Assembly (NCBI GenBank): GCA_944470555.2
Contig: OX104127.1
Coordinates: 137,286,786 to 137,350,785 of the forward strand
DNA from: Heterobilharzia americana
Lineage: Eukaryota > Platyhelminthes > Trematoda > Strigeidida > Schistosomatidae
Length of the DNA stretch: 64,000 nt
Direction: 5' to 3'
The first letter of the stretch is position 1. Each line of letters opens with the position of its first letter. Below the pieces are notes generated by a model, which searched no databases, was not told where the DNA came from, and saw nothing but the letters and a program-made list of their open reading frames with translations. Position numbers and translations under genes: made by a program. Positions 11,541 to 23,612 of this stretch are shown one piece after another.

Positions 11541-12290
11541 TTATTATTATTATTATTAGTCCCTTGGGTTCCTAGTGGAACATAGGGCTTCAGTAGCACG
11601 CCTCCAGTGACCTCTGTTCTCTGAGATCTTTTGAACGTGGTCCCACGACAGCCCACAACCTCTCATTTCCTCCTCGCACGACCTCCTCCATGTCACCCTT
11701 GGACGTCCAACTCGTCGCTTCCCATGGGATTCCACTCGAGGGCCTGAAGCGTGATGTCCTCAGTCGGCCTTCTCAGTGCATGGCCAATCCATCTCCACTT
11801 CTTCCTGCATATTTGTTGCGTGATAGGTTCTTGGTTGGTTCGTTCCCAGAGTTCCTTGTTGCTTATTTTTTCTGGCCATCTGATCTTCAGCAGAGAGCGT
11901 AAGCAGTTGTTGATGAATGTCTGTAGTTTATTGGAAATACCTTTCGTGACGCGCCAAGTCTCTGAGCCATACAAGAGCACTGACTTGACGTTGGTGTTGA
12001 AAATCCGTATCTTGTTCCGCATGCTGAGTGCAGAAGATCTCCACACTGGTTTCAGGCTAATGAACGCCTGTCTTGCTTTTCCGATTCTGACTTTGACGTC
12101 CTCGTCCGTCCCGCCTGTAGTTGAAACAGTGCTTCCTAGATAAGTGAAGGAGGTTACTTCCTTCAAGTTTCTCCCGTTGACGGTGATTGGGGTTTGTTGT
12201 TGTTGTTGATGGTTGTGGTGCGGTATCTTCATCACTTCTGTCTTCTCTATATTCACCTGAAGTCCCGTCTTCGCTGCCTCTTCTATCAAC
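11541..12290 (-). mobile_element. 5'-truncated RTE-clade retrotransposon, longest open remnant, 9-bp TSD
   Basis: The minus-strand frame at 11693-12289 (198 codons) is the least damaged RTE coding piece here: TSFTYLGSTVSTTGG, KARQAFISLKPVWRSSALSM, NKIRIFNTNVKSVLLYGSET, NKLQTFINNCLR, NKELWERTNQEPITQQICR, WRWIGHALRRP. This is the region after the RT palm in RTE proteins. The 3' end shows the aggaacccaaggga signature and a tail of about six AAT units (plus strand 11541-11559). The 9-bp direct repeat ttacaccta at 11532-11540 and 12291-12299 marks the target-site duplication. The open frame and clean tail suggest a younger insertion than its neighbours. Confidence 0.88.
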
Positions 12291-12344
12291 TTACACCTAG
12301 TTCCAATATAATGATAGTAGTAGAGATGGAGTGAATCACTACTA

Positions 12345-12480
12345 ATGGTAATTTATTTGGTTGTGGCTAGCAGAGGAATCCAGGATGCGTGTTTCTTCTT
12401 ATTTAGACCTTGTCAGCTGCACCCTAGTGAGTGACGTTGCTACCACTGAGACTCGTCATTAATAACATAAATTTCACACA
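12345..12480 (-). mobile_element. Sm-alpha-type hammerhead SINE, degraded
   Basis: On the minus strand the ribozyme part reads gcagctgacaaggtct, aaataaga, agaaacacgcatc, ctggattcc. It keeps the GAAA block and the ATC/CTGGAT cleavage junction. The conserved CUGANGA is changed to CTGACAA and helix II is weakened, so self-cleavage is unlikely. The segment after it (cagtggtagcaacgtcactc on the minus strand) is the SINE body. Confidence 0.7.
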
Positions 12481-13199
12481 TTTAAGATGCAGAAAATGCC
12501 ATCTTCAGTTACTCATCATCTGAAAACATGAGAACACCATTCAGGAATATAACAAAGTCTTAATTTCATCAGATCACATTTCTGGAGTCTGGTAGCTATG
12601 TAGATAGAATCTACGGTTTTGTCTAGTTTTTGCAGTTAAATATACTCCTTGTCAAACTTTGGAACCAGAAATAAAATCTTCTTAGGGAACTATACTCATA
12701 CGTGCAATTCATGCAATGACAACAGGAAACGCAAAAAAGTTTTCTATATCATTCAACTGCTCACTAAAACATTACTCAACTCATTAACCAGATACCGTTG
12801 GAACTTTCATTAAGGTCAAATAAGTAATATATTTCTGACGATGAAAAGTCAAGCAGATCCAAATAATCAATTGAAAAATGAAAAAGAATATTTTTTAATT
12901 TCGTGAAATTATTGAAGCTTAAGGGTAAATATTAACTTCACGATACTATACGATGTTTCATTTCTCTTTACCAATGCTCCTCTACCGTGATGAGTAAATT
13001 TTGTATGCGGTGAAGTGTTTAAACATGGCACAAAATCTGAACTTACCGTCTCTACTTTGAATGGACTTCTTCTGAGATACATGATGAACCTCAATTTTCT
13101 TTTCAACAAAACGTTCTACAGACAGTGCAAAGGTGTAGAATTCATCCAACCATCACTTTCACAATAAAATAAGAATGTAGTGACTGTATATCTTTTCTA
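12481..13199. other. No recognised feature
   Basis: AT-rich DNA. The minus-strand frame at 12909-13109 has no recognisable motif. Confidence 0.5.
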
Positions 13200-13860
13200 G
13201 ATGTCTGATCAATAGGAAGTGCAGGTGGAAAGATAAAGTGGACCATGTACTGGAATCCAGCATTGACTGGCCTGTATACCCACTGTTTTAGATTTGTAAC
13301 CTTAAGTTATACGTCACCTGCCTATTAAGAATTGATATCCTGTCAAATTCGTGACCAAGCATAAAAAAGAGAAGAAATTCAAGCTTGTGATGACCATAGC
13401 CCTTGAGAAATCTGTTTTCTTGAAACCTGAATAAAAGGTGACATCCTAAATGAGATTATAACACCACGTGTAAGAAGAGTTTTTTGGAGAATACTCATTG
13501 CTGCAGAGTGACGTCTTATTTTCTACAATCGGTCAACCATGGATGCAGGGTATAAAGATATACTTCTTGATTCCTTTCCTCTGTGGATTTATCAATTTAA
13601 CTGTTCCCTTGAAGTTAGTTACATAGGACATACAACTAGGCAAGTCCATGGCAGACAGTCAAAAAATCATCCAGTATGTCTGAGTAAAGGACAGTTAAAA
13701 AAAAATAAAAACTCACTAACTACACATTTGATGGATACTGGTCATGAAGTAAATGGAAGCAAAGTTTTTTATTTTATAGCCGTATTCTGTCTAGTCATTA
13801 TCGTAATCTATGAATTCGCATGCTACACATAGTGGAAGTTGTGACCATAGACCTCAGTAG
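13200..13860 (+). pseudogene. PLE C-terminal remnant with GIY-YIG domain
   Basis: Plus-strand frames around 13250-13310 give TGLYTHCFRF, matching the RT thumb region of PLE proteins. A frame at 13539-13832 then gives the GIY-YIG core: IYQFNCSLEVSYIGHTTRQV followed by HP..LSKGQ and LTTHLMDTGHEVN. Several stops and shifts separate the pieces and the RT domain proper is missing. It is a different PLE lineage from the copy at 3221 (YIGHTTR versus YVGQSSQ). Confidence 0.75.
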
Positions 13861-14515
13861 ACTAAATTTCTGTACTAACAAGAAATTTGCACAGCATCTA
13901 TCATTACTTTAGCCTTCAGGGTAAACTTCAAGTCACTTTATTCTTTTTTGCCCAGTAGACAACTACAACTTGTGAACAAAGATCCCTCCCTATTGTTCAT
14001 CTCACATTACTTATCTTTCTAGTTTTCCACCTCCCTATTATTACGTAATACCTACAACACATATCCACTCTCCTCAGGTTTTTCTAAATTTCATGTTATT
14101 TGCATTGTAATCAAGGAGTTAACAACCTGTTTTCTTGTATTTATCACTCTTATCAACCTTACGTATTTATAGTATTCATGACTTAACATCTTCAGTTCCC
14201 TAACTTTCAGTCTACTCAGTTACTAGTAATTTATCATCATTTTAGTTGATTAACCTATCATCAGTAAACAGGACCAAGTTTTCAAATTAAAAAACCTACA
14301 AATTAATGTAGAGGTCATTATGAAGACCTAATTGAAAAGAAATATTTCTGCAACCAATTTTTTATTCTTACTGATAAAGGTATCTGAGAAACATGCAACA
14401 AAATGCGAAACTACATGATTAGTCACTAGTTGTAACTAACTTCATGTTATCTACTCCTAAGTACTGGTCGAATTCTGTGTATCATTTTGCAATATGGTCA
14501 CTAGGCCAGGAGACT
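13861..14515. other. No recognised feature
   Basis: AT-rich flank of the PLE remnant. I see no coding or repeat signal. Confidence 0.5.
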
Positions 14516-14524
14516 TACAGTCAC

Positions 14525-14640
14525 GATGAACTGGAAGAGATGTTAATTGGTTGGAGATAGCCAGCAGAAACCCCTGTACCTACGTTTCGTGCTTTCTCGT
14601 GTTCGTCAACAAGGGATATCTGCAACCTCGACAGAATTAA
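14525..14640 (-). mobile_element. SINE family B with hammerhead-like core, minus copy
   Basis: On the minus strand this reads ...ccttgttgacgaacacgaga, aagcacgaaacgtaggtac, ...cctccaaccaattaacatct-like sequence. It aligns along its length with the plus copy at 14650-14885. It retains TTGACGA and GCACGAAAC, the two conserved blocks of the family, but helix II pairing is partly lost. The two copies lie in inverted orientation about 150 bp apart. Confidence 0.5.
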
Positions 14641-14649
14641 CAACCTGCT

Positions 14650-14885
14650 GGAGATTCTAACCCATATTGGTTATCCCCAGTGGCCGATCAGTGTATATAA
14701 TCCACTCCTATGGGAAGCCAGTTGCGGCCTGAATACTTCAAGGGTAACATGGGTTCGAATCTCGGGCGAGACATCACTTCCCTCAAAGTTGAAGATTAGT
14801 CATGTTGATGAGTGCCCAAAAGCACGAAACCAAGATTCAACGCTACCTGCTGATTCCCTCCATCTAATTAACGTCAAACTGTAAA
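14650..14885 (+). mobile_element. SINE family B: tRNA-like promoter and hammerhead-like core
   Basis: A tRNA-like head is visible: cagtggccgatcagtg (A-box-like, about 14679) and gggttcgaatctc (B-box, 14751-14763). It is followed at 14805-14830 by ttgatgag, gtgc/gcac with a 6-nt loop, and gaaac. This is the CUGAUGA-stem II-GAAA layout of a hammerhead ribozyme, with the first C replaced by T. Downstream lies cctgctgattccctccatct, shared with the copies at 14525 (-) and 39140 (+). I infer a polymerase-III SINE with a ribozyme-like 3' part. Cleavage activity is unproven and the core is imperfect. Confidence 0.5.
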
Positions 14886-15539
14886 ATTCTCATCTTTAGG
14901 TGTACAATTTATTCATTTTTTTCAGTAAATTTATACTTCAATGCAAAAAAGACGCCAAGGAAAAGATTAAAACCATTCATCTGTCGATGTACACCAACAT
15001 AAAAACTTCACTAACTCAATCAAAATAGCTTTGAATGCTATCCTGGAATAGATAAGTCTGAATATCTAACAAGGATTGAAACTTCTTCTAATTTCACTTA
15101 TTCCATTCTCACACAATCCTGGGTTCAAAAGGTTCCCATTTGCTCTTACTAGTAATGGAGACGTCAATTGTTGAAAAGTAAATTAGTATGAAAAATGGAT
15201 AATTATTTTTAGCTATCCACTGAAAATGAATAATACATTTATTCTATTTTTCTGCAAATAATTAAGCTTGTTAGCTATTTATGTGATTTGGAGGAAGAAG
15301 AATAAGCATTACGCAAGTATCTTGGAGTTATAAAATGTAATCTAGACATCAACTGATTAACAGTTAAGTAGACTGCCCACCAATTACTCACATTCAGGAA
15401 CCTCACACATTAGTCTGGTCTTGCTTTTGTTTGAGGACTCTAAAATAATAGTTCACAATTCCACTGATCTCAAATTAACAAGGTTTCAAAAACTGCTGAA
15501 CCTATTTTAAGAGGTCTGCCTCCAAGCAGATGCCTCGAA

Positions 15540-16020
15540 ACTGCCGGATATTCATGAAGTTGGCGTTTGAAGCGATGGGTACTGAGTTTCGGTCTCAGTG
15601 GGAACTAGATTAATCACTGGAATCCAGGTACACCAAGCTGGCAGGTCAGAAATAGGATGAAATGTGCTTCCTGGGTTCCTATGCAAGTCACCAAGGTCAT
15701 GAATAGCCAGCAGTATCGAGGGATCCGAATAAAAGCCCATCTGCCAACAGAGGTCGAACAACGAGACCTGTATAACAACGGTAAGCTGCAAATATCATAA
15801 CAATAACTGATACCCATTGCAAAAGAGGTGACTATCGTATCCCAGTGGCTTAGTGGACAACGCTGTGGCGTTTGAAGCGTTGGATACTGGGTTGAGGCCT
15901 CAGTGAGAGCACCACTCTGCATTAAAGTGCAGGTGCATCCAGCTGACGAGTCTCATATAGGACAAAGTACGCGTTTTGGATCCCACTGCGAGTCACCAAG
16001 ATGAATACAAAGCTACAATA
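15540..16020 (+). mobile_element. Sm-alpha-type hammerhead SINE, tandem dimer
   Basis: Two head-to-tail units have ribozyme landmarks 305 bp apart (agctg at 15636 and 15941). Unit 2 shows the tRNA-like A-box region cagtggcttagtggacaacg (15843-15862), a degraded B-box, then agctgacgag, tctcatatagga, caaa and ttggatccc. Unit 1 has agctggcagg, aaataggatgaaat and cctgggttcct. Neither core is intact: unit 1 lost the GAUGA segment and unit 2 has CAAA for GAAA. Tandem units fit the family's origin as a satellite of about 0.3 kb. Confidence 0.78.
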
Positions 16021-16622
16021 ATGTGACTATAAGTATCCACTGTATCTATGAAACTTATTGACAGTAAACTTATCATAACACTCGATTTGCTAACTGTGAA
16101 TATGCCTAAATTATAGAGCATGAATGAAAATTTTTATTGAAGACATCTCAGGTGGAATGAAAGCATTAGGACGGAAAAAAAGATCATCAGAAATGAACAA
16201 ACAACTCATCAAAGGCAAAATTCAGCTTTTCGAATATTGTCTTGATTACCATTAAGAAAACTCGCGTAAAGAAAATTTTGACATATGCACCAAACAGTAT
16301 TCATAGTATAAATTGAGGTTTATGGAGATTTTATTTATTCCAAGGTAGTACTTATCATGAACTAATATCAATTGAGGATCCTAGGAAAATCTAGGATCAC
16401 TGGATGGCTGTTCTATCCTAGTACACGACTTCTCAAAAGTACGCACTCTAGACATCTCTATTATCTATTTTTTGCAGATTGAGCGGTTTGAGCGCTCCAT
16501 TGAAAGAAACATTAACTCAAAAGCATAATTTCATAGGTCATAGCACTGGTCCCAATTAAAAATTACTTCTATGATGTTATTTTCAAGAAAAGAGAGGGAA
16601 TACACTTCAAAATAACCAGTCA
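16021..16622. other. No recognised feature
   Basis: AT-rich sequence between the SINE dimer and the RTE 5' end. No gene or repeat seen. Confidence 0.5.
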
Positions 16623-19600
16623 ACCTCGCCTAGTTAACCAGTTCACTAGTAACTAGTCGGTCCTAAACACGGATATAGAGGGAAGGTTGGAGATAGGGCT
16701 AGTGACCCTACCTCGGAAGATCAATGCAATCGCTAAAGAAACTTCAAAGCACAAATTAAATGTAAAAAAAATTAAAAAAACTTATTCCTCACTGGAATCC
16801 GAGAGACAAATGTTGCCGGTTGGTGTAAGCCTTCGAGAAGCCAATTGGCGAATGTTTATTCTCTCTCTCTGTCGATGAAAAGGAAAGTGAACATAGGGAC
16901 ACGGAATGAACGCATCATGTTTGAACCTAGCAAGGCTGTCCAGACTGCAAAATAAACGAGAAGGTATGGCATACAAGTACTGGGAATATGTGAATGCAGA
17001 TTGAATGGAAGCGAACTCTTCAAACTATCATCTAAAGAGTCAATAATCTACTCCGATACTGTCACACAGACCACAACCATGAGCACACTGAGTTTTGGAG
17101 TGGCTATCATGATATCTAAAAGCACATCGAAGGCCGTCATGCAGTGGGAACCAATCTCTTCCACGATCAGCATCGTGGCAGGAAGATGCAATGCAAAAGG
17201 AAGGAAAGTCACAATCATACGATGCCATTACTACTCACCTATAAACAATGCAGAGCAAGAGAAGAAGGAGTAATTCTACTGGACAAGACCCCAGATGGTG
17301 AGAGCGACATAAAATTCATTTTAATGAGTGTAGTGACATGAATGCCAAACTGGTGGCAGACAACACAGTAAGAGAACTCATCATGGATCGAGGAGCACTC
17401 GGTGAAATGAATGAGAAAACAGAATTGTTTACAGACTTCTCAGCATTTGATGATTTAGTGATTGGAGGTACCGTGTACAAACACAAGAATATTCACAAAC
17501 CAACATGGATTTCACCAGACACCAGGACACACTAAAAATCAGATCGACTTTATCTCAATCTCAAGAAAGGGAGGACGCAGCCTACTGGACACAAGATGAA
17601 GAAGAGGAGCAGATGTAGGTTCATACCACTCACTATCCAGTGCAAGAAACTTACCCTCAAAATCAAGTTTAAAGCCTTGAAAGAAGTTGGTGATAGACGA
17701 CCATAGTTCAAGTTGAACAGTCAGAACAAAAACTGAAGGACGAAACTTCAAAGGACATCACGTCGTCAGCCATCAAGAAAAAATGGGAGTCACTGAGCAG
17801 CATCCCTGAGGAAACCTAGGTGAAAGAACACTGGAACTCTTTGAAAGAGATATGGAAAGAAACCTGCATAACCGTATTAGGAAGGAAGAAAAAAGAAGAT
17901 AAGGAATGGATCTTCACAGACACATGGAAGCTGATAGATCAGGGAGAGGAAGATGGCGATGGTGAAGCAGAAGATGAACCAGTGCAGTGCAGTGTAGGGA
18001 TGAGCAACGCAAAAGGGAACTGAACACAACCTATAAAACACTACACTGAATGAAGAAGTAAAGAAGAGTGCACCCAAAGACAAAACACACTTCCATGACA
18101 CACCGGCAGGTGAAGCAGAACAGGCTGCTGGTAGGAGACCTGACAACATTATATCAAATAACCAAGTTACTATCTGGTAAGGAAGAGATCAGCACAGATG
18201 AAACCACTAAAAGATGATGAAGGAAATCTAATTACCGAAGAGGAGGAACAAAGGAAACGATGGGTTGACCACTTTAAACAACTCTTCAGTCGATCACCAC
18301 CACCACCTGCAACTCGTCCAGAAATACCACCAGTAGCCCAGCCACAGAACCACCAGTGAACACTAGCCCTCGGACAAAAGCAGAAATGACGTCCTGGAAG
18401 CCATAAATCTGCTGAAATCAGGGAAAGAAGCAGGACCAGATGAAATCCTGCCAGAAGCACTAAAAACATACGCAGAGACAACAGCGGACATGCTCACACC
18501 ACTATTGCAGAAGGTCTGGAAGGAAAGGAAGGTACCTGCTAATTGATTGGAAGAAGGGGTACCTTGTCAAACCCCCAAAGAATGGAGACCTCAGTGTTCG
18601 CAAGAACTGGAGTGGAATCATGTTCCTGTCCCTGTCCACCCCAAGCAAAATATTAAGGCGCGTCAACCTGCAGAGATTAAAACCTGCTTTGGATTCAAAA
18701 TTACAAACGGAATAGGCTGGCTGGCTAGATTCAAGAAGAACAAATATGTGGATCAAATTGCAACGCTACGCTACGCATCATCATAGATGACAGCATAGAA
18801 TGATAGTCAACTCTTTAGCTTAACTTCATTGACTTTGAAAAGGCCTTTGATAGCATTGATTGAGAAATAATTTATCAGGTAGCTGCTTCAACACTACGGA
18901 GCACCATGAACCTTTATCAGTCTCATTCAGCAGCTATATGACGACGCTATATGCCAAGTGATTCACAATGGAAAGCTCAATGACGCCTTTGAAGTGAAGA
19001 AAGGAGTAAGATAAGACTGCCACCTACTATCATTGATGACCTGCCTGATTGTGGTTGACTGGATCATGCAACAAATTATGAACAGCGAGAAGAAGGGCAT
19101 ACGCTGAACGGAAGAAAAGACCCTAGAAGATTGGATTTCGCCAACGATGATGATTTATGTCTCATATCTAATGTAGCACAAACTCAAAGATCTACAAGCA
19201 AAAACCAACAAGTTGACAGAAGAGGCAGGGGAGGGAGTGAATGTAGAGAAGATAGAGGTGATTAAGATACCCAACCAACAACATCATCAACAACCACCAA
19301 TCATTATGAATGGGATAAACCTCAAGGAAGTAGTCTTTTTCATCTACCCAGGCTGAGCAGCATAGTTTCAACTATAGGCGGCATAGATAAGGATGTCAAA
19401 GCCAGGACCAGAAAGACAGAGGGACAAGCCTTCATTAACGTGAAACCAGTGTGGAGATCTACTGCACTTCACTGTACTCAGCATAAAGCGTGAACAAGAT
19501 CCGAATTTTTAACGCCAATGTCGATTCGGTGCTTCCATATGTTACAGAAACTTGGCGAGTTACGAAAAGCATTTCGAACAAACTACAATCATAACTCAAC

Positions 19601-19975
19601 AGCTGCTGCCTATGCTCACTCGATACTGAAGATCAGATTACCGGAAAGAATAAGCAACAAGGAACTGTGGTCTGGCACTGAATTAACCAAGAACCCATCA
19701 CCCAACAAATATGCAGAAGAAAAAAGTGAAGATGGATTGGATCGGACATACACTGAGAAGACCATTCGTGGACATCACGCACTAGGCCATGGCCCTCGAG
19801 TGGAACCCAAATGGGAAACGACGAGTATGGCATCTAAGCTGAAAGGAACATGGAGGAGATGGTGTGAGGAAGAAATGTGGGCAGTCGTGGAGCCAGGTTC
19901 AAAAACTGCAAAGAACAGAGTGTAACGGTGAGGTGCTACGGAAACCTTTTTGTTACACTAGGAACCCAATGAAAA
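16623..19975 (+). mobile_element. Near full-length RTE-clade (SR2-like) retrotransposon, multiply mutated
   Basis: The copy runs from the 5' leader (aacctcgcct at 16623, as in the inverted copy ending at 572) to the 3' signature (acactaggaacccaatg, about 19952). Recognisable in order: endonuclease N-terminus near 16870-17230; endonuclease core LVIGGTVYKHKNIHKPTWIS (17455-17514) with DTRTH; connector LLKSGKEAGPDEILPEALKT (18412-18471); RT palm with FGFKIT and FLNFIDFEKAFDS-like remnants (about 18690-18860); and a C-terminal region with NKELW and NQEPITQQICR remnants (19650-19720). Several open pieces are in different frames, separated by stops and indels, so the copy is inactive. At about 3.35 kb it approaches the usual length of an RTE element. 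It gives a reference for orienting all other RTE fragments here. Confidence 0.9.
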
Positions 19976-20089
19976 TAAATAATAACAAAAATATATATAT
20001 TTATGGAATGAGTAAGTTTCAACGTTTAGTTATGTTACACACAAATGTACGTTTGATCATCTGAAGCTAGTAATACAACCTGACTAGGA

Positions 20090-20200
20090 AACCAATCGCA
20101 GATTGACAGAAGTAGTAAACTGTACACCACTGTATTCCTATGGTAACGTGCTGACCGTAGAACCTACAGATCCTGAGTTCATTTCCGGGCAGGGTAATAA
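20090..20200 (+). mobile_element. SINE family A, 5' part only
   Basis: The tRNA-like head of family A is recognisable as tatggtaacgtgctgaccgt, agaacctacagatcctgag and ttcatttccgggc (compare 50449-50486). The rest of the SINE is absent here. A 3' part of the same family lies about 0.7 kb downstream at 20905. Confidence 0.55.
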
Positions 20201-20234
20201 GAACATACTCATGATGAGTCTTTTACTAAAACTT

Positions 20235-20480
20235 GCATCAGTTAGCTTTATTGGTACTGTGAACTGAGTTGCATAGGTCAGACAACTGGATAGGTGAGAT
20301 CTCGGATAGGAGGAGACCTTTTCTTTCAGACCGATAACAAAAGCCTATCATTCTATGTCCCTGAGAAAACAGTCGAAATTATGTGATGTATTCATTCTGT
20401 GGCATCCTGGATTTAGTGTTCAATCATACCTTCATGAAGCTTTGCCAAAGCATGTACCATTCACCAAAAGTGAGTTGATA
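20235..20480 (+). pseudogene. Possible GIY-YIG/PLE remnant
   Basis: A plus-strand reading gives CELSCIGQTTG near 20257-20290, which resembles the C..xYIGxTTRxL core of the PLE GIY-YIG domains elsewhere in the window. Following codons are interrupted by stops and I cannot align the remainder with confidence. Confidence 0.3.
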
Positions 20481-20904
20481 GTCCATCAATTTATGCCTCA
20501 CTGATAAGCATAATATATTTGTCTTAATAATTTCCTCGCTTCGATGATAATTTACGGACGTCTACTACTCTCATAAATGGTAAGTTCATACATTTCATCT
20601 AATCGTCAATAAGCTTTACGTCTGTTCACTAATTACTGATTGTAACTTCTAACTTTCATTTCTATACTTTATTTATAGAACAATATTACATGTAGATAGC
20701 AAATTTATCTTTATGATTGAACATTTCAGTTCCGCAAACTCTGTTTTTTTTCCACTCTATTATCAAATCTGTGCACTGAACTTCATGATGATAAATCACC
20801 AAAATATCATTGTCTTATCCAAACAGTTCCCATAGTGACAACTGAAAATATATACATATGTTCATCGTCGAAAATATTGATAATAAAAATGACTTCATTT
20901 GCAT

Positions 20905-20990
20905 CCTAGGACGAAACAGCTGTCCAGTGCTCCCAGGTTTCCTTTGTTCCTCCAACTAATATCAGTCTACGATGAATAACAACTTGAAAT
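20905..20990 (+). mobile_element. SINE family A, 3' part
   Basis: The sequence cctaggacgaaacagctgtc, cagtgctcccaggtttcctt, tgttcctccaacta and tacgatgaataacaacttga is nearly identical to the 3' half of the copy at 50385-50610. The close match suggests that this half, with acgaaacagctgtccagtgc, is the best conserved part of the family. Confidence 0.8.
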
Positions 20991-22513
20991 ATTTCCAAAT
21001 CTCCACAACTCCCTTAAAATTCAATTAAATATCAAACGATTAAAATTCCGTTTAATGTAAGTATGGTTTCCTAGCCAAATTATGAAATACAAACTATCTT
21101 ATCAGCTGGTGGAAGTGTTAAAAATATTTTTTAACGAACCGTTCAAACTTTGAATGAAACTTTAATTCTTCGTGATAATTATACCTGATTAGTCAGGAAA
21201 ATATTATTCAAGTGAGAAAGCTTTGGCTTACATAGCGAAACGTTCAGAAAAACCTTGTTTTTAACTTTTTAAACATGTAGGATTCAAAACCAAAGTAAAC
21301 TGTTTGTTTTCAGTGTGTGTACATGCTTTTTACCAAGGAAAATAATATAGCCGGTTTGTAAGTTTCATGATAAAATTGTGTTGACATAAACGCTCAGCAG
21401 GCTAACCCACCCTGAATTAATGGATCTCCATACTTCAGTTTTTCTATTCTTTAGTAATCCTGATTGTCAGTATCAGACAAACATTATTTTTTGTCATTCC
21501 ACTTAAATCTACTCTTCATTGATAAAAGACTTAACATTGGGCCTAATTTTCTTCTGAACAATCTTATTTGTGAAATAATCATCGCACTGAAGAGTTTATT
21601 TCCTATAATTATGACTCCTGAACTGAATAATAACGCCAGACGTTTTATCGATGATTGGAAATGCTTACCTGGCACGATTGGCTATTTATGATGTTCACTG
21701 TAGACTAAATGCTTTTGTACCAATTTAGGTGACACCTCTAGTACAATTTTACATTAAAGTGTGCAAGAAGTATTTCTGATCAAAAGAGTGATAGAGATGA
21801 ATACATTTTGACAGATAGAGGACTCGGTACATGTCATGGTACAGACTGAGTTCTCATTATTAACACTAACGACTGGTTAACAAGGAATTTTCAGAAAACA
21901 TAAAACTACAGTTTTCATCTGAGTAAACTTTTATACGTCGTAAGTAAAATGACAACCTTTACAGCTGCCATTACTTCAAATTTCTTGATGTTTTTGTGAA
22001 TTGAAACTGATTACTACCTATCTTACACTTTTGAAAACTACTAAGCAGGGTTTGACGTCCTCTGACCTGTGACTTCTCACTCAGACTGCATGTTTGTTAT
22101 TTTCACTGCTGTTATGAACATATCTTTCCAGTGGTCCTGCTGACTACGATTTTGCCAGAAATTCTGTGGTTTTAAATAAAGGATGACCCTATGCTAACTG
22201 GTCACTGTTTTCTTCTGAAGCAAGATTTTCGCAAATTAAAAAAAAATATCCTTCGTGACTATGTCAGTTCAGTCTGAAATGAGAAGCGAAATTCACTGTG
22301 ATTGTTTGTTATTGTTTTAAAATCTGAAATAATGAAACTATGTAGCCATGATAAGTATCCTTCGGTGGGTTATTTACTTACGTTGTGAGGAGTTTAAGTG
22401 AATGTGGTTAGCTGAGACTGATATTTTACTGTTCAGCATACTGTCACACAGTTTATCTTCCAGAAGTAAGTTGGTAATTTTGTTTTCTAGGGAACAAAAC
22501 AAATAATTTATCA
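20991..22513. other. No recognised feature
   Basis: About 1.5 kb of AT-rich DNA. The open frame at 21464-21691 shows no motif. I support no gene here. Confidence 0.5.
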
Positions 22514-23612
22514 GTTTGACTACCTGAGATAGCAGTGGTCGGGTAGACTTGTGGCATTTATCCTGGAAGATGGTTGAACGTGAAATGAAAATCTGGGCCG
22601 TGATAGGATTCAAATGAGTGACATGGTCAGCTGCTGGGTGTCGTAGATAAGTTGAAAGTGGACACAACTGGTTACAAGGAGGCAGCTACTTTGAATCCTT
22701 CCGCGTCTTAGATTTTCATTTCATTTTCAATCATCACCCAGTATCAATGATACTAGTCTGGAAAACCACAAGTATGATGCAATCAGAGAAATTTCAGTTT
22801 AGTACCGCTAGTGCTTCAGCTATAGACGAATGCCTTGATCTTACTCCCTTCAAGTGGTTTGATCGAAGTTCAGTCCCTCTATGCAAGAAAATAAAGCTTA
22901 TTCATTCATTTTCATCGGGGATCAAGAAAATATATACTAAGGACAGTGTTGGCGGAGAATCGCAAATACTTCGATGAACTCTAGCGAAAAACGGTTTCCC
23001 GCTCAGATTCATAGATCAGCACCCAAAGAACCTAAGTGAACAAACCCATTTGGCGCCAAAAGAGATTCTTTTGTTGAATCCCGAATTCAACAACGATTGT
23101 GCTGCAGAGATCCTCAGGAAACGGTTTTCAGGACCCCTAAACAGAATATACTTCGACGCCAACCTTTGGATAATTTTCTCCTGCAAAAGACATTTCGGTC
23201 AATGTGTTAAAAACAATCCAACACATTGGGCCACATCAATGTGCGTATCAGTTTCCTTGCTCCTGTGGAGCTGAGTACATCGGTCATACCATGCGTCCGC
23301 TTGTAAAACGTACCCGCGAACACTACCCAGCCTGGCTGACAAAGGCAGAACAGAAATGTATCTTCAGTTCAATAAGAGAACGCCACGTAAACTCAGGCCA
23401 CTTAACTCCTTTTGGAGCTCATTAAAAATTCCCTACAGAGTTCGATCAAACCACTCGAAGAAAGTAAGATCAAGGCATTTGTCCATAGCTGAAGCACTAG
23501 CTGTCCAGAATTTCAAACCAGGGTTATACGTCCAAAAAGGTAAGTCCAACCTTTATCTTGTGTTTAATATGCAACCAACTGGTAAAAAATCCCGAAATGT
23601 AAACCTCTGATC
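22514..23612 (+). pseudogene. Internally deleted PLE: inverted 5' piece, thumb remnant and GIY-YIG
   Basis: At 22518-22582 (cctgagatagcagtggtcgg ... aaatgaaaatc) lies an inverted piece of the leader seen at 36480-36576. Its mate in direct orientation is at 22709-22745 (gattttcatttcattttcaa, tcatcacccagtatcaatg), with a tRNA-like segment between them. Coding remnants follow: a stretch ending NGFPLRFIDQ (about 22990-23020), then the GIY-YIG core YQFPCSCGAEYIGHTMRPL (23243-23300) with KRTREHYPAWLTKAEQ, and a C-terminal SIAEALAVQNFKPGLYVQKG (23481-23540). The RT palm is missing. Frames shift at least three times. Confidence 0.8.

Noticed and set aside
17820..18030. Acidic/basic open frame around 17820-18023 as an independent gene
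   Set aside because: It lies inside the RTE copy between endonuclease and RT and matches the connector region of that element.
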